DNA from: Hedera helix
Taxonomy: Eukaryota > Streptophyta > Magnoliopsida > Apiales > Araliaceae
Assembly: GCA_947179155.2 (NCBI GenBank)
Contig: OX359284.1
Location: forward strand, 13,580,432 to 13,644,431
DNA: 64,000 nucleotides
Reading direction: 5' to 3'
In this document: one piece after another, positions 1-10,800 of the stretch
How positions within the stretch are numbered: position 1 is the stretch's first letter
How the letters are laid out: every line of letters begins with the position of its first letter
Notes under the pieces: model-generated
What the model was told of the DNA's origin: nothing
Database searches by the model: none
What the model saw: only the letters and a program-made list of their open reading frames with translations
Translations under genes and position numbers: made by a program

Positions 1-904
1 CTACTTTTAGTATACTGGCATGTTTGTACGCTTACTATGAACTTATATAACAAATAAGTTTAACACATAATTCACATAATTCGATATACTAACATAATCC
101 CTACGTAAACACACTTAGGTTAATGATTTAATAACTTATGAGTATTCATCCTAAGTATTAAACACTTAAGGAACCTTTAAACAATTTAATCTAATTATTG
201 AATTGGTGAGTTATTAAGTAAGCTATATTTAATTAACTCTTATTTATTTAATTACCATTTGATCTTAATTACATAGTAATTAATTAACTACATTTAGTTA
301 TTATTTAATTATAAATAATAACTAATTAGTCTAACATAAGTAATTAGTTTAGTTATTTTAATGCTTCTTAAGATTAATTAGATAATAATTAATTATTTAA
401 TTTTATTATAATCTTCTTTAATTATTATTTAATTTTAATTAAATAATAATTAATTAATTAACCTTACATCTCTTTCATTAATATTAATTAAATAGTAATG
501 AATTACCTAATTATCCTTATTTATTATTTAATATAAATAAATAATAAATATTTAAATTATTAACTTTATTTATCTTTAGTTATTATTTAATGGTTAATTA
601 AATGACAATTAATTAAAAGATAAATCTTATTTATTTTGAATTGTCATTGATAACCAAAATCAAAAGTTTTATGTTCTCCTATCGTCGGGTGAATAGTCAC
701 TCAACGATTTGTAAAAACTGCTAAGGCAGACTTACTATACGAATCAAATGGTTTGTCTCAACAATTTAGTCGACGATCAAAAGCAGTTATACGACCGGAG
801 TGATCTCACCTACGATCACTCTGTAATGGCCGAGACCTGGCCGAGGCTACACTACGATAGCCGAAGGCTTTGGCCGAGGCTACACTACAATAGTCGAAGG
901 CTTT
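1..904 (-). mobile_element. LTR fragment, family Z (left piece)
   Basis: No coding capacity is visible. The first 650 bases are very AT-rich with many TTAATTAA-type palindromes. From about 660 the base composition becomes balanced and ends in 33-bp tandem repeats. The sequence resumes after nested insertions at 33711-33898 and again at 51423-52567, where it ends GGTCATTACA, the same terminus as LTR A. I infer one interrupted LTR in minus orientation whose distal end lies left of the window. The joins at its two insertions rest on TSDs. The assignment of the far left and far right pieces to a single LTR is inference. Confidence 0.55.
830..904. repeat. 33-bp tandem repeat, left half
   Basis: Two adjacent copies of a 33-bp unit starting GGCCGAGGCTACACTACGAT and ending GAAGGCTTT are visible, with a degenerate partial copy before them. 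Two further diverged copies occur at 33711-33775, directly after the inserted R LTRs, so the insertion split a tandem array of at least four units. Confidence 0.8.
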
Positions 905-1488
905 TGTAACGACCCCGAAATTCGACCCATCTTATTACCTTAAATTTTATATTTATTATTCATTATTTTTCTTACGTCCAAATTTCGGTCCGTTAATAAA
1001 TCTTTAATCACCTTAATTGATCCATTAATTGATTTTAAAATCATCAATTATCAAAATTCTCGTATAATTTTTTTTTCTTCTCAATCATTGTATTAAAGTA
1101 TTTGGATATTTAAAATCCTTACATTTCGATCCTAGTCCCTGGATCGCAACCTTTACTTTTTCTTTCTATACCATTATCGTAAAGCTCAATAAAGCTTAAC
1201 ATTCAAAATTTAATATGGTTCACAACCGTACAATTATTCCTTGATTCATAATCTTTAATTAGATATGTAATAATCTTTATCATAATAATCATCTTGAACA
1301 ATCACCGTTCATAATTTAACTCTATTCGTCCTATCAAGATCCCACATATATGTACAAACAAAATATTAATGTAACCTTGACAAATTATCCACATTGAATT
1401 ATAACATCAACATTTCATATTAATGTTCACAACCTTTTAGGAAAATCCGTCTCTATATAATCTGATATTCTTGAAATTCATTTCTTTC

Positions 1489-2758
1489 CTGCAAAAATGT
1501 TTATTAAGCAAGTAATGAGCACAACGGCTCAGCAAGTTCAACAGTTTATGTTTCACGTAGCACATAGCTTAACATGCTCTGTGTGTGTCATACATTACGT
1601 GTTGTGCTTCTACTTGAGAAATATATCTCATATATATATTCATATCGTTGCACAAAGCACACATTGTGGTCATATTAATCACCTATCACATAGCACATAA
1701 TTTGTATGCATTTAGAACAAGAATTACATAGTTTTAACATATCATAACAATTAAACATTTAACATAAAAGTACTGAAGAACTTGCTTGTATGTCCATTTA
1801 ATTAATTGATAGCTTAAAAAACCTCTCTCGATCAACCTATGATCATAAAATAATCAAATAATAATTATTCATCTCTTTATGATATTAATTTACTTAATTA
1901 ATATCATCTCTGGGCCAATTATTAATTTATATGGTTAATTATATTAACCTCGTCCCTTAATATAACTTAATATCAACTCCTTCATTTTGGACAACCCAGC
2001 TCATCGTACAAATTTTAGCATATTCGGTTGTCCGAATTTTCATTTATTCATTTTCTAACTTTTAAACTTAATGGATTAATATTTAAATATTAATCCCCAA
2101 TATTTAATATTTTTACAAAAATATTAAATTTAATACTCAAACATCATTTCTATATTTTTAGTATTTTTCTATAAATTTTAAACAATTTTTAAACATTTAC
2201 TTTAATTAAAAACCACTTCTGAGGGCATTTTGGTAATTTCAACGCCCTTAGGGACACAACCGGAATTTTTCGGAAAGTCCAGGGGCATTTTCGTAATTTT
2301 TGTGGTCAAAGGACACGGTCTTCATTTCTGGAAAAGATCAGGGACAAAATCGTAATTTCGCTATGGTGCATCGGTCGCGCATGGCGCGCGGCTTCTTTTT
2401 CCGGCTTACGCCAGCCAAACAACGTCGTTTGGCCTGGCGATAAATTTGGCTTCCGCGCATGGCGCGGCCTTCACCTTCAGTGCCCTAAATGACGCCGTTT
2501 AAGTCCCGACGTCTTAAAAAAAATTGGCCCCCGCGCATTTTTTCCTTCAGCTTTTTCCCGGCAACAGTAGCCACCTTTGCCATATTTTCATCATTTTGCA
2601 CACAATTTTCACCACAAAATAACTCTAAAAATCATATAATTCATAACTATACATCCAAAAATTATTTGAAATAATTATTCTAATTATTTCCTATCTTTTC
2701 ACAAAACTATTTTAACACCACAAATACTAAAATAAATCAAATAATTAACTTTTTATAC
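1489..2758 (-). promoter_or_regulatory. Predicted LTR leader intron in R-1
   Basis: Read on the minus strand, a donor-like TTTGAAG|GTATAAAAAG lies at 2758 and an acceptor-like ATTTTTGCAG ends at 1489. A stem-loop (stem TGAGC/GCTCA, 6-nt loop, 1516-1531) sits immediately upstream of the acceptor, 27 nt from hairpin end to the AG. A weak TATA-like TATTTAAG lies about 175 bp upstream of the donor. The same arrangement recurs in all R copies and in LTR families A and D. No transcript evidence is available here. Confidence 0.45.
2220..2510 (-). repeat. GC-rich block of R-1
   Basis: An abrupt GC-rich stretch in an AT-rich LTR. It holds imperfect ~60-bp repeats built on GCCCCTGG / GTGTCCCTAA (seen here in reverse complement), then repeated CGCGCATGGCGCG palindromic units and AAACAACGTCGTTTGG. 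It is homologous to 35580-35965, 43855-44240 and 49640-50035. The left breakpoint of the tandem duplication (about 2298) falls inside the 60-bp repeats. Confidence 0.7.
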
Positions 2759-3848
2759 CTTCAAAGCTTGGTAAATCTTCTTATGAAGCTTGTTATACTC
2801 CTTGTTGGCACCAATTTTTCTCTCTTTCTTGGCAGCTATGGAGGTAGGGTGGTGGTCGAATGGTGGTGGCGTTGGTGGAGAGAAAAATGATAATGGTTAT
2901 CTTATTTTCTTTTGTTCCTTTTTCCTTATCTTAAATAGCCAACAAAACTTAATCACTTTTTGGCAAAATAATAAGTCCACCGACTTTAGCTTTTCAATTT
3001 TCGGATTGTTCCAAAAATAGAATTTAATTATTTATTTAATACATTACGTAATTATTTCGTGTAATAAATATTTTATATATAATATATAAAATATTTATTT
3101 TAATTCACTAAAAATCATAATATGATTTATAAATAATATAATATGATTTATAAATCAAATTTTGTACACGCATAACGCCATGTATGTAATTATATGAGGT
3201 AATTTTTACCTCCAAAATTCATAAAATAATACATATAACATATACAAATTATTTTTCATAATTTTTCACTTCGTTATTTGGACAACATGTTACATTAACA
3301 TGTTCACAGTTCCGAAATATTATTCTCATAAAAGTCATAATAATTCTATTATACATAACCATAATTTTTATTAACTTAAACATTCATTTATTCTCATTTA
3401 TTTTCATTTCTTTAATATTTACATTAACTTCTTTACATATAAATTATATAATTTAATATTATATAATTTATATATTTACATTCTCCTTTATTAAATAATT
3501 TCTTAAATTCCTCCATAATTATCCCTTAATTGCATAATCAATAATTATACATTTATTAATTTAATCCTCTTATATAAATTATATAATTATTCTTATATAA
3601 TTTATATAATTATAATTTCCTTCATACATCACTTTAATTTCCTTATATAAATTATATAATTTATATAATTACATTTCTTCTCAATTAATTTCTAACTTCC
3701 TCCAAAATTCTTAATTAAATCTAAATTCAATAATTTCAATTTTACTTAACTTCCTCATTAACTTTTCATAAATTTTCGGATTAATTTAATTATTAATCCC
3801 TTTATTTCCAAAATTAATGAAATTTATAATTACCGCAATTAAACATAA

Positions 3849-3874
3849 ACACACACAAACACACACACACACAC

Positions 3875-3958
<84 letters not shown>
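3849..3958. repeat. (AC)n then (AT)n microsatellite
   Basis: A run of AC dinucleotides (3849-3875) followed by about 40 AT dinucleotides. The duplicate copy at 14934-15025 is a few units shorter. Confidence 0.98.
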
Positions 3959-3960
<2 letters not shown>

Positions 3961-4023
3961 AACTCATACATTTCACATTACCACATAACATCATTTAATT
4001 TCTGTACCTCCACAACCGTTTCT

Positions 4024-4162
4024 TGTAAGGATCCGAATTTCTAGGATTTCTTTAATAAAATTAAATAAGAATTTAATCGATAAAATTATCAAGGTTGTTT
4101 AAATTAATTATTATTTTATGTGATTTAAGGTATGTGATGAGATTTAATTAGTAAATTAAATT
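4024..4162 (+). mobile_element. R-family LTR copy R0 (first piece)
   Basis: Starts TGTAAGGATCC, matching the R LTR start TGTGAGGATCC, and is inserted in opposite orientation inside R-1. The 5-bp TSD is TTTCT (4019-4023 and 33449-33453). It is interrupted at 4162 by element A and continues at 30198-33448. The duplicated block 13384-15229 carries a second copy of this piece at 15091-15229. Confidence 0.88.
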
Positions 4163-5452
4163 TGTGACGACCCCAAATCCGGGTTCTTTAACCTCGGGTT
4201 TGGTTCTCACTGTACAATACTAAACAATAATGAAATACATAAATTGTATTCAACTTCGCGGAATAATACAAAAGGTTCCTTAATCAAAAGGCTACACTTC
4301 CCAAGGTCTAATACCTTAATCTTATCATTACATATCTTAAGGGAAATACAAAAGATTTACAACAGTAATTACATAACAGTAAATTAAACTAGCATGCAAT
4401 TACTTAAAACTAAGCATTCGCTTTCCCTTTGCCTTTGTCCGATTTAGAGCTTTCGGGAATGGCTGAAATATAGTCATGATATAACAAGAATGAGCAACTA
4501 AATGGCTCAGCAAGTTTATAAACAACAATCATACGATATATCATGATGAATGGAAATAACTTCAAGTTTTCAACAATAGCAATTGTGAAAGATAACAAGA
4601 ATCAATGTTCAATAAAAGAAGGGATTGACTCTTTACTGCTGAGTGGTCTTTAAGGACCATGAACTGCTACTAAGGTAAAACAGACATACAATGTCTGACT
4701 CATTGTTTAGAATAACGGGACACTTGAGGGGATCAGTCCTCTCATGTCCTATGTATATGCATCACATTTAGTTTTCTTGCGCGCTGTCGGGTATCCGACA
4801 AATAAAATCCCCTTTTACTAGGGTTGTTCTATCTCAGTCTTACTGTAAGAATCCGCACCAGCCAATGGTTTGGATAAGCTTTTATAATATTCAATTAAAT
4901 GAATTTAACATGCATTTGTCTAGCCGAAACAATTAGCTTAGACGTTCTTAAATAGTTTGCAAAGCACTATGTGCGAATACAATAATCAATAGCGATGTGA
5001 AGTAATTTTTGATAATTAATTCACTTACAGGTCTGTCAAGTAACTACGAGTGTAGAATACTTGCTCAACAATAATTGAAATGTAAATACGGTTGAATAAT
5101 AATTGCAACGATAAATACAAGTTAAAGTTAGGAAACTTGCAATAAGAATTACAAGTTAAGGATAGAAAACTTGCAATAAGAATTACAAGTTAAGGATAGA
5201 AAACTTGTCTCGTGCGTCGTCTACTGCTAATCAAATTAATCTAACAATCCTTGAACGGACCTAACAATTAAATCAATTTGATCTTAAATTAGTATCATAT
5301 ACTTGTTAGTATAATGACCTTTATAAACCTTACGAATCCACATAATTGATTAATTATGGGTAATTAAACACTTAGGAAATATTATCATTATTTGATAATA
5401 TTTCAAAAACAAAGAACTTATATTACTTGTTTAATATAGTTCAAAATAAATA

Positions 5453-5990
5453 TCTAATATTATTAATCATTTAATAATACCTTATTGAGTATCTAATATT
5501 ATTAATCATTTAATAATATTTTATTCGTTACCTAATATTATTAATCATTTAATAATATTTTATTAAGTAGCTAATATTATTAATCATTTAATAATATTTT
5601 ATTAATTATCTAATATTATTAATCATTTAATAATATTTTATTAAGTTTCTAATATTATTAATCATTTAATAATATTTTATTAAGTATCTAATATTATTAA
5701 TCATTTAATAATATTTTATTAAGTTTCTAATATTATTAATCTTTTAATAATATTTTATTAATTATCTAATATTATTAATCATTTAATAATATTTTAATAT
5801 ATATCTAATATTATTATTCCTTTAATAATACTTTATTGATTATCTAATATTATTAATCATTTAATAATATTTTATTGACTTTATAATATTATTATACACT
5901 TAATAATATTTTAATAATTTTCTAATATTATTATTTATTTAATAATATTTTATTACCCTTATTATATTATTATTTAAATAATAATATTTA
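5453..5990. repeat. 39-bp AT-hairpin tandem array in LTR A
   Basis: About 14 tandem units of 39 bp. Each unit has an 11-bp perfect inverted repeat, AATATTATTAA and TTAATAATATT, around a short loop (usually TCAT), then a variable spacer such as TTATTAAGTAT. The last three units decay but keep self-complementarity. The LTR B counterpart is 27801-28395 with a different unit order and one truncated unit. LTR D has a related array at 38593-38972. Confidence 0.93.
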
Positions 5991-6090
5991 TACACCTTTA
6001 AATCAATAAATCAATTATATATATATTTAAAAATATATTTATTAAGTCCAAAAATACTAAAATGATTTCTGGAACATTTTTCATTTTCTG

Positions 6091-6221
6091 ACCCGAACCA
6101 GACCCGACCCGACCCGGTTGACCCGGCCCGACCCGACCCGGTTCGGGTTTTTATTTTTTTCCCAAAACAGTGGACTGCGCCCCGGCGCAGTGTTTTGTTC
6201 TACACACTGCGCCCCGGCGCT
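6091..6221. repeat. GACCC repeats and paired GC palindromes
   Basis: A pentamer-rich block of GACCC/CCCGG repeats (6091-6146) is followed by an 18-nt palindrome ACTGCGCCCCGGCGCAGT (6174-6191) and a second GCGCC-CC-GGCGC palindrome (6209-6220), about 18 nt apart. LTR B has the same palindrome at 28601-28618 and one extra unit of the GACCC block. In LTR D the equivalent position holds two copies of an unrelated GC palindrome. Confidence 0.85.
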
Positions 6222-7023
6222 GACTCACAGAAACATTTTTCAACTTTTGATTTTTTTTCAATTTTGATACCTTTTGATCAAACCTTGATAAAATGAAATC
6301 TACACATCCAAATAACCCCAAATCAGTGTTGATGTGTTCCTAACTTAATGTTTTACAATATTCCATGGTTCGATCGTATTTTTGAAAACGTTTTACACGA
6401 AATTTACGGATCGAACCACATAGGGTTGAAAAACGACATCCTTTTTGGTAAAAGCTATAACTTCCTTGTTATTCATTATTTTTGAAAACTTCCAAAAGGT
6501 TTTATCTTTAAAACTCATAGATCTAGCTTTCTAGCCATAAAAATCCATTTTTGGATTTGTACATTTCAAAATACAACATCAAACATAGCATGCATGGTTA
6601 GGGTTTACCGGTAAAATTGTGTTACACATATTTCTTTAACTTCTATGCATTTCTAACCTACCAAATCATGTTATAAACACATAGATCTATGAATATACAT
6701 ATATTACATAGTTAAATACATCTAGATCGTCAAAACGAGTTTTGATCGGTTAAACATAGATTTTAACCGATCAAAAGCTTTCTAGACTACAAAAATGAAA
6801 TGAGAAGGTTTTTAGAGAACTTTTAAACCTTAGTGATTTGCTTGCTCTCCTTCTCCTCCTACCAAAGTAAGTTATGAAGCTTGAGGACATCCACCAAGAC
6901 CTTCCTTAGCTTTTCTCACACAACTTATGTGTATTCTCTATTTAGCTCTCAAAGTCTCTCTCTCTTTTCTCTAGAAATGTCTAGCAAATAAACTAACAAC
7001 CTTGTAACAAGTGTAGAGCTTCT

Positions 7024-7031
7024 TATTTATA
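7024..7031 (-). promoter_or_regulatory. TATA box of LTR A
   Basis: The minus strand reads TATAAATA. It lies downstream (in element sense) of the TGGGCT-rich U3 and about 196 bp upstream of the predicted donor. The identical site in LTR B is at 29453-29460. The pyrimidine/purine-rich leader after it fits a transcription start near 6995. Confidence 0.65.
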
Positions 7032-7361
7032 GCCAATCACTAACCTAGCATTAACTCACTAATCAAGCTATGTTGGTGAAATTAATTGCTAAGCATGCTT
7101 ACTATTCCTTTGATTGACTAGTTGATTGACTCATTGAATGACTAGGGTTGTTCAACCACTATATGACATGAATGGATTTTCAAGCAATCTAGGAAATCAA
7201 TTATCCAAGTGGGGCCCTCACAAAAATCAGCAAAAATGGCTTTTCCAAGCCATTTCCCTTTATTTTTAATGCAAAAATGTGCATATATACATCTATATAT
7301 ATATATATACACATATATATATATATATATTGACCAAAGTTTGACCCTTAATGGACTTCAC

Positions 7362-7535
7362 ATTGGGCTTGGGAATAACTTCTATTGGGCTCATTCAATT
7401 AAATTGTTTGGGCTCAATTTAAATACCACATTGGGCTTATTTTAAATAGTCTAGGTTACATTTAATTAAATCAAGCATTGGACTTGTTTAATTAATTACA
7501 TGGGCTAGTAATTAAATTAATTACATGGGCTACTA
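7362..7535 (-). promoter_or_regulatory. Cluster of TGGGCT motifs in LTR A U3
   Basis: Six TGGGCT motifs occur within about 170 bp (near 7363, 7385, 7410, 7432, 7501 and 7528). TGGGCY is the plant 'site II' element bound by TCP factors in promoters of genes active in dividing cells. Its position upstream of the TATA box suits a promoter-proximal role; function is inferred. Confidence 0.5.
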
Positions 7536-7768
7536 GGTTAATATCTTTAACCTAGTTTATCAACTCATTTGGATTTAAAATATAATCCAATTAGATTTGC
7601 TTTAATTAATTATACACTTTGCTTTAATTCTTTAAATAAATATACAAGCACAAAAGTACATTTATTTAATTATCTAATGCACAATTAATTAATGAGAAAA
7701 ATTTAAATTCATTGCTAAATATTTATTGAGTATATTTACAATGACTAATGAAATTCGTGGTCATTACA

Positions 7769-7780
7769 TCCTCCCCCCCT
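7769..7780 (-). promoter_or_regulatory. Polypurine tract of element A
   Basis: The minus strand reads a run of seven G followed by AGGA, directly abutting LTR A. It is preceded by GGGACGGAATTC, the usual context upstream of chromovirus 3' LTRs. It would prime plus-strand DNA synthesis and confirms minus orientation. Confidence 0.9.
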
Positions 7781-7815
7781 TATAAGAATTCCGTCCCCGG
7801 AATTACAAATTTAAA

Positions 7816-10800
7816 CTACTCAAACAGATGCGGATAGTTAGCCCTCATCTTTTCTTCAAGCTCCCACGTAGCTTCCTCAGCGTTGTGGTTCCTCCAAAGG
7901 ACTTTGACAGAATGTATAACCTTATTCCGTAATTTCTGCTCTTTCCTATCTAGTATCTGGACAGGAATTTCTTCGTACGATAAGTCTTTCTCGACTTGTA
8001 TTGGCTCATAGGATATAACATGTTTGTGGTCTGGCTTGTATGGTCGCAATACTGATACATGAAACACATTATGAATATGCTCCAGTTCAGGAGGTAAAGT
8101 TACCTCGTACGCCACTTCACCCACTCTCTTTAATATCTCGAACGGTCCTATGAACCTCGGACTCAGCTTCCCTATCTTTCCAAATCGGATCTTCCCCTTC
8201 CAGGGAGATACCTTCATGAACACAAAACTTCCAACTTTAAAGTCTCGCTTCCGACGATGTAAATCGGCATACTTCTTCTGACGGTCCTGAGCTGCTACTA
8301 GCCGAGCTCTTATTACTTTAATAATTTCTACCGTCTGTTGAACCAATTCTGGCCCCAGCAGTCGGCGTTCTCCTACCTCATCCCAACATAGAGGTGTTCT
8401 GCACTTTCTTCCGTATAATGCTTCGTAAGGCGGCATGCCTATGCTTGCATAATAACTATTGTTGTATGCAAACTCAACTAATGGTAGATGGTTCTCCCAA
8501 CTGCCCTTGAAATCCATCACACAGGCCCTGAACATATCTTCCAATGTCTGTATTGTTCTTTCACTTTGCCCATCGGTCTGTGGATGATATGCTGTACTCA
8601 TTCTCAACTGTGTCCCCAATCTCTCCTGAAGACTTCTCCAAAATTTTGACGTGAAGCGCGGATCTCTGTCTGACACAATCGATACCGGCACCCCATGTCT
8701 CGAAACTATCTCCTTAATGTACAGTTTGGCCAGCTGATCCAAACTGAACTTAATCTTGATCGGCAAAAAGTGCGCTGACTTTGTTAGTCGATCTACAATC
8801 ACCCATATTGCGTCAAATCCCTTCTGTGTTGTTGGAAGTCCTACCACAAAATCCATTGTGATATGCTCCCATTTCCACTCAGGAATCTCTAACGGCTGTA
8901 GTAATCCACTTGGTCTCTGATGTTCAGCCTTTACCCTTTGACAAGTTAGACATCGGCTGACACATTCTGCGACCTCCCTTTTTAAATTCGGCCACCAAAA
9001 ATGCTGACGCAGATCTTGATACATCTTCGTACTTCCCGGATGTATCGAGTATCTCGTACTGTGGGCCTCCTGCAAGATCTCTTCTCGTAGTTCGAGCACT
9101 AGCGGCACCCAAACACGATTTTCAAATCTTAGCAATCCCATGCTATCTTCCTTGAACTTGACCTCTTCCCATTCGGTCATTCTCATCCTTATTCTGACAC
9201 ATTCTTCATCTTTGTCTTGAGCCTCTTTTACCCGATCTAACAGGGTTGGGCTCGCTTTCACTTCCATTGACTCATTTGGATTTCTTACCTCCAACTCCAT
9301 TCGAGCCATCTCTTGAACCAATTGTTCCTGATCTGTCAAGATGAACAATTTCTCCCTGCTCTTTCTGCTTAGAGCATCTGCTACTACGTTGGCCTTGCCG
9401 GGATGATATAGAATTTCACAATCGTAGTCTTTGATCAATTCTAACCATCTCCGTTGCCTCATATTTAACTCCTTCTGTGTGAAGATATACTTCAGACTCT
9501 TGTGGTCCGTGAATATCTCACATTTCTCTCCATATAAATAATGTCTCCAGATTTTAAGGGCAAACACTACCGCAGCCAGCTCTAAGTCGTGGGTAGGGTA
9601 TCCCTTCTCGTAATCCTTCAACTGTCTGGACGCATACGCAATGACTTTGCCATTTTGCATAAGCACACAGCCAAGTCCCTTGTGCGATGCGTCACTGTAG
9701 ACCGTAAAACCTCCCGTATCGTCCGGTAAAGTCAATACAGGTGCTTCACTAAGTCTTTTCTTTAGCTCCTGAAAACTCTCCTCACACTTCTCCGTCCATA
9801 TGTATTTCACCGTCTTCCTCGTTAGATTGGTCAACGGTGTTGCTATCTTTGAAAAATCTTGAATGAATCTCCGATAGTAACCCGCTAACCCCAAGAAACT
9901 TCTTACCTCCGTCGGCGTCCTTGGTTGCTCCCAATTCATCACCGCTTCCACCTTTGCTGGATCTACTGAAACTCCTTCCTTGTCAATGACATGACCTAAA
10001 AATTGAACTCTCTCCAACCAGAATTCACACTTCAAAAATTTTGCATACAATTGCTCCTTCCGTAAAATCTCCAACACCAATCTTAGGTGTTCAACATGCT
10101 CCTCCTCCGTTTTAGAATAAACCAAAATATCGTCGATGAACACGACAACAAATTTATCCAAGTACTGCTTGAATATTCTGTTCATCATGTCCATAAATGC
10201 GGCTGGCGCATTCGTCAGTCCAAATGACATTACCAGAAACTCATAATGCCCATATCGAGTTCTGAATGCCGTCTTGGGTACATCCTCCTTCCTGACTTTC
10301 AACTGATGATAACCAGTCCTTAAGTCAATCTTTGAAAAGTACTTCGCCCCTTTCAACTGATCGAAAAGATCGTCAATTTGTGGCAACGGGTACTTGTTCT
10401 TAATTGTCACTTTATTCAGCTCTCTATAATCCATACACAGTCTCATTGATCCATCTTTCTTCTTGACAAACAACACCGGTGCTCCCCATGGGGAAACACT
10501 GGGCTGAATGTACTTATTATCCAACAACTCTTGTAGTTGGATCATTAACTCCTTCATTTCTACCGGTGCCATCCTATATGGTGCCTTTGATATTGGTGCT
10601 GTCCCCGGTACCAAATCAATTACAAACTCTATCTCCCTATCTGGCGGTGAACCTGGCAGTACATCTGGAAACACGTCCATGAACTCCCTCACTACTGGTA
10701 TTTGCTCCATCTTGGGATTCACCATCAGTGTGTCCACTATGTGAGCTAAATACCCTTCACAACCTTTCTTCAACAGTTTCTTGGCCTGCATCATCGTCAG

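Larger units (their letters stand above)
905..4023 (-). mobile_element. R-family LTR copy R-1 (main piece)
   Basis: In reverse complement this matches the R LTRs at 33899-37365, 42114-45597 and 47930-51422. It starts TGTAACGACC (reverse complement of the R 3' end GGTCGTTACA). It breaks off at 4023, where another R LTR was inserted, and resumes at 33454-33705. The flanking 5-bp duplication is GCTTT (900-904 and 33706-33710). The final base is C instead of the expected A. Total length without insertions is about 3.37 kb, like the other R copies. No internal region accompanies it, so it is probably a solo LTR. Confidence 0.85.
4463..6828 (-). promoter_or_regulatory. Predicted LTR leader intron in LTR A
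   Basis: On the minus strand a donor-like CACTAAG|GTTTAAAAG at 6828 lies about 196 bp after the TATA box. An acceptor-like CTATATTTCAG ends at 4463. Just before the acceptor is the stem-loop TGAGC/GCTCA with a 9-nt loop at 4491-4509. The interval contains the GC palindrome pair and the 39-bp hairpin array. Downstream of the acceptor the sequence reads as an open frame ending PESSKSDKGKGKANA and a stop. LTR B keeps both splice-like sites (donor 29257, acceptor 15530). Confidence 0.45.
4163..7768 (-). mobile_element. LTR A, 3' LTR of the chromovirus
   Basis: A 3606-bp LTR beginning TGTGACGACC and ending GGTCATTACA. It adjoins a purine tract (minus strand) at 7769-7780 and the gag-pol body, so it is the 3' LTR of a minus-strand element. 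The left TSD is AAATT (4158-4162); the matching AAATT is at 30198-30202 beyond LTR B. On the minus strand it contains, in order, a TGGGCT-rich U3, a TATA box, a predicted leader intron with paired GC palindromes and an AT hairpin array, and a TGAGC stem-loop. LTR B is the second copy. Confidence 0.95.

Noticed and set aside
2489..3020. Two short ORFs repeated at 13573-14104
   Set aside because: Repeated because the block is duplicated. They are antisense to R-1, low complexity, and absent from other R copies.
3786..4044. ORFs over the AC/AT microsatellite on both strands
   Set aside because: They are translations of dinucleotide repeats (Ile-Tyr and Cys-Val runs).
5453..5990. CRISPR-like regular array
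   Set aside because: Units are contiguous 39-bp repeats whose 'spacers' are near-identical, in a plant LTR; there are no unique spacers or cas genes.
2298..7768. A single 5.4-kb LTR including the duplicated flank
   Set aside because: TG...CA termini, AAATT duplications and the adjacent purine tract define LTR A as 4163-7768; the rest matches R LTRs.
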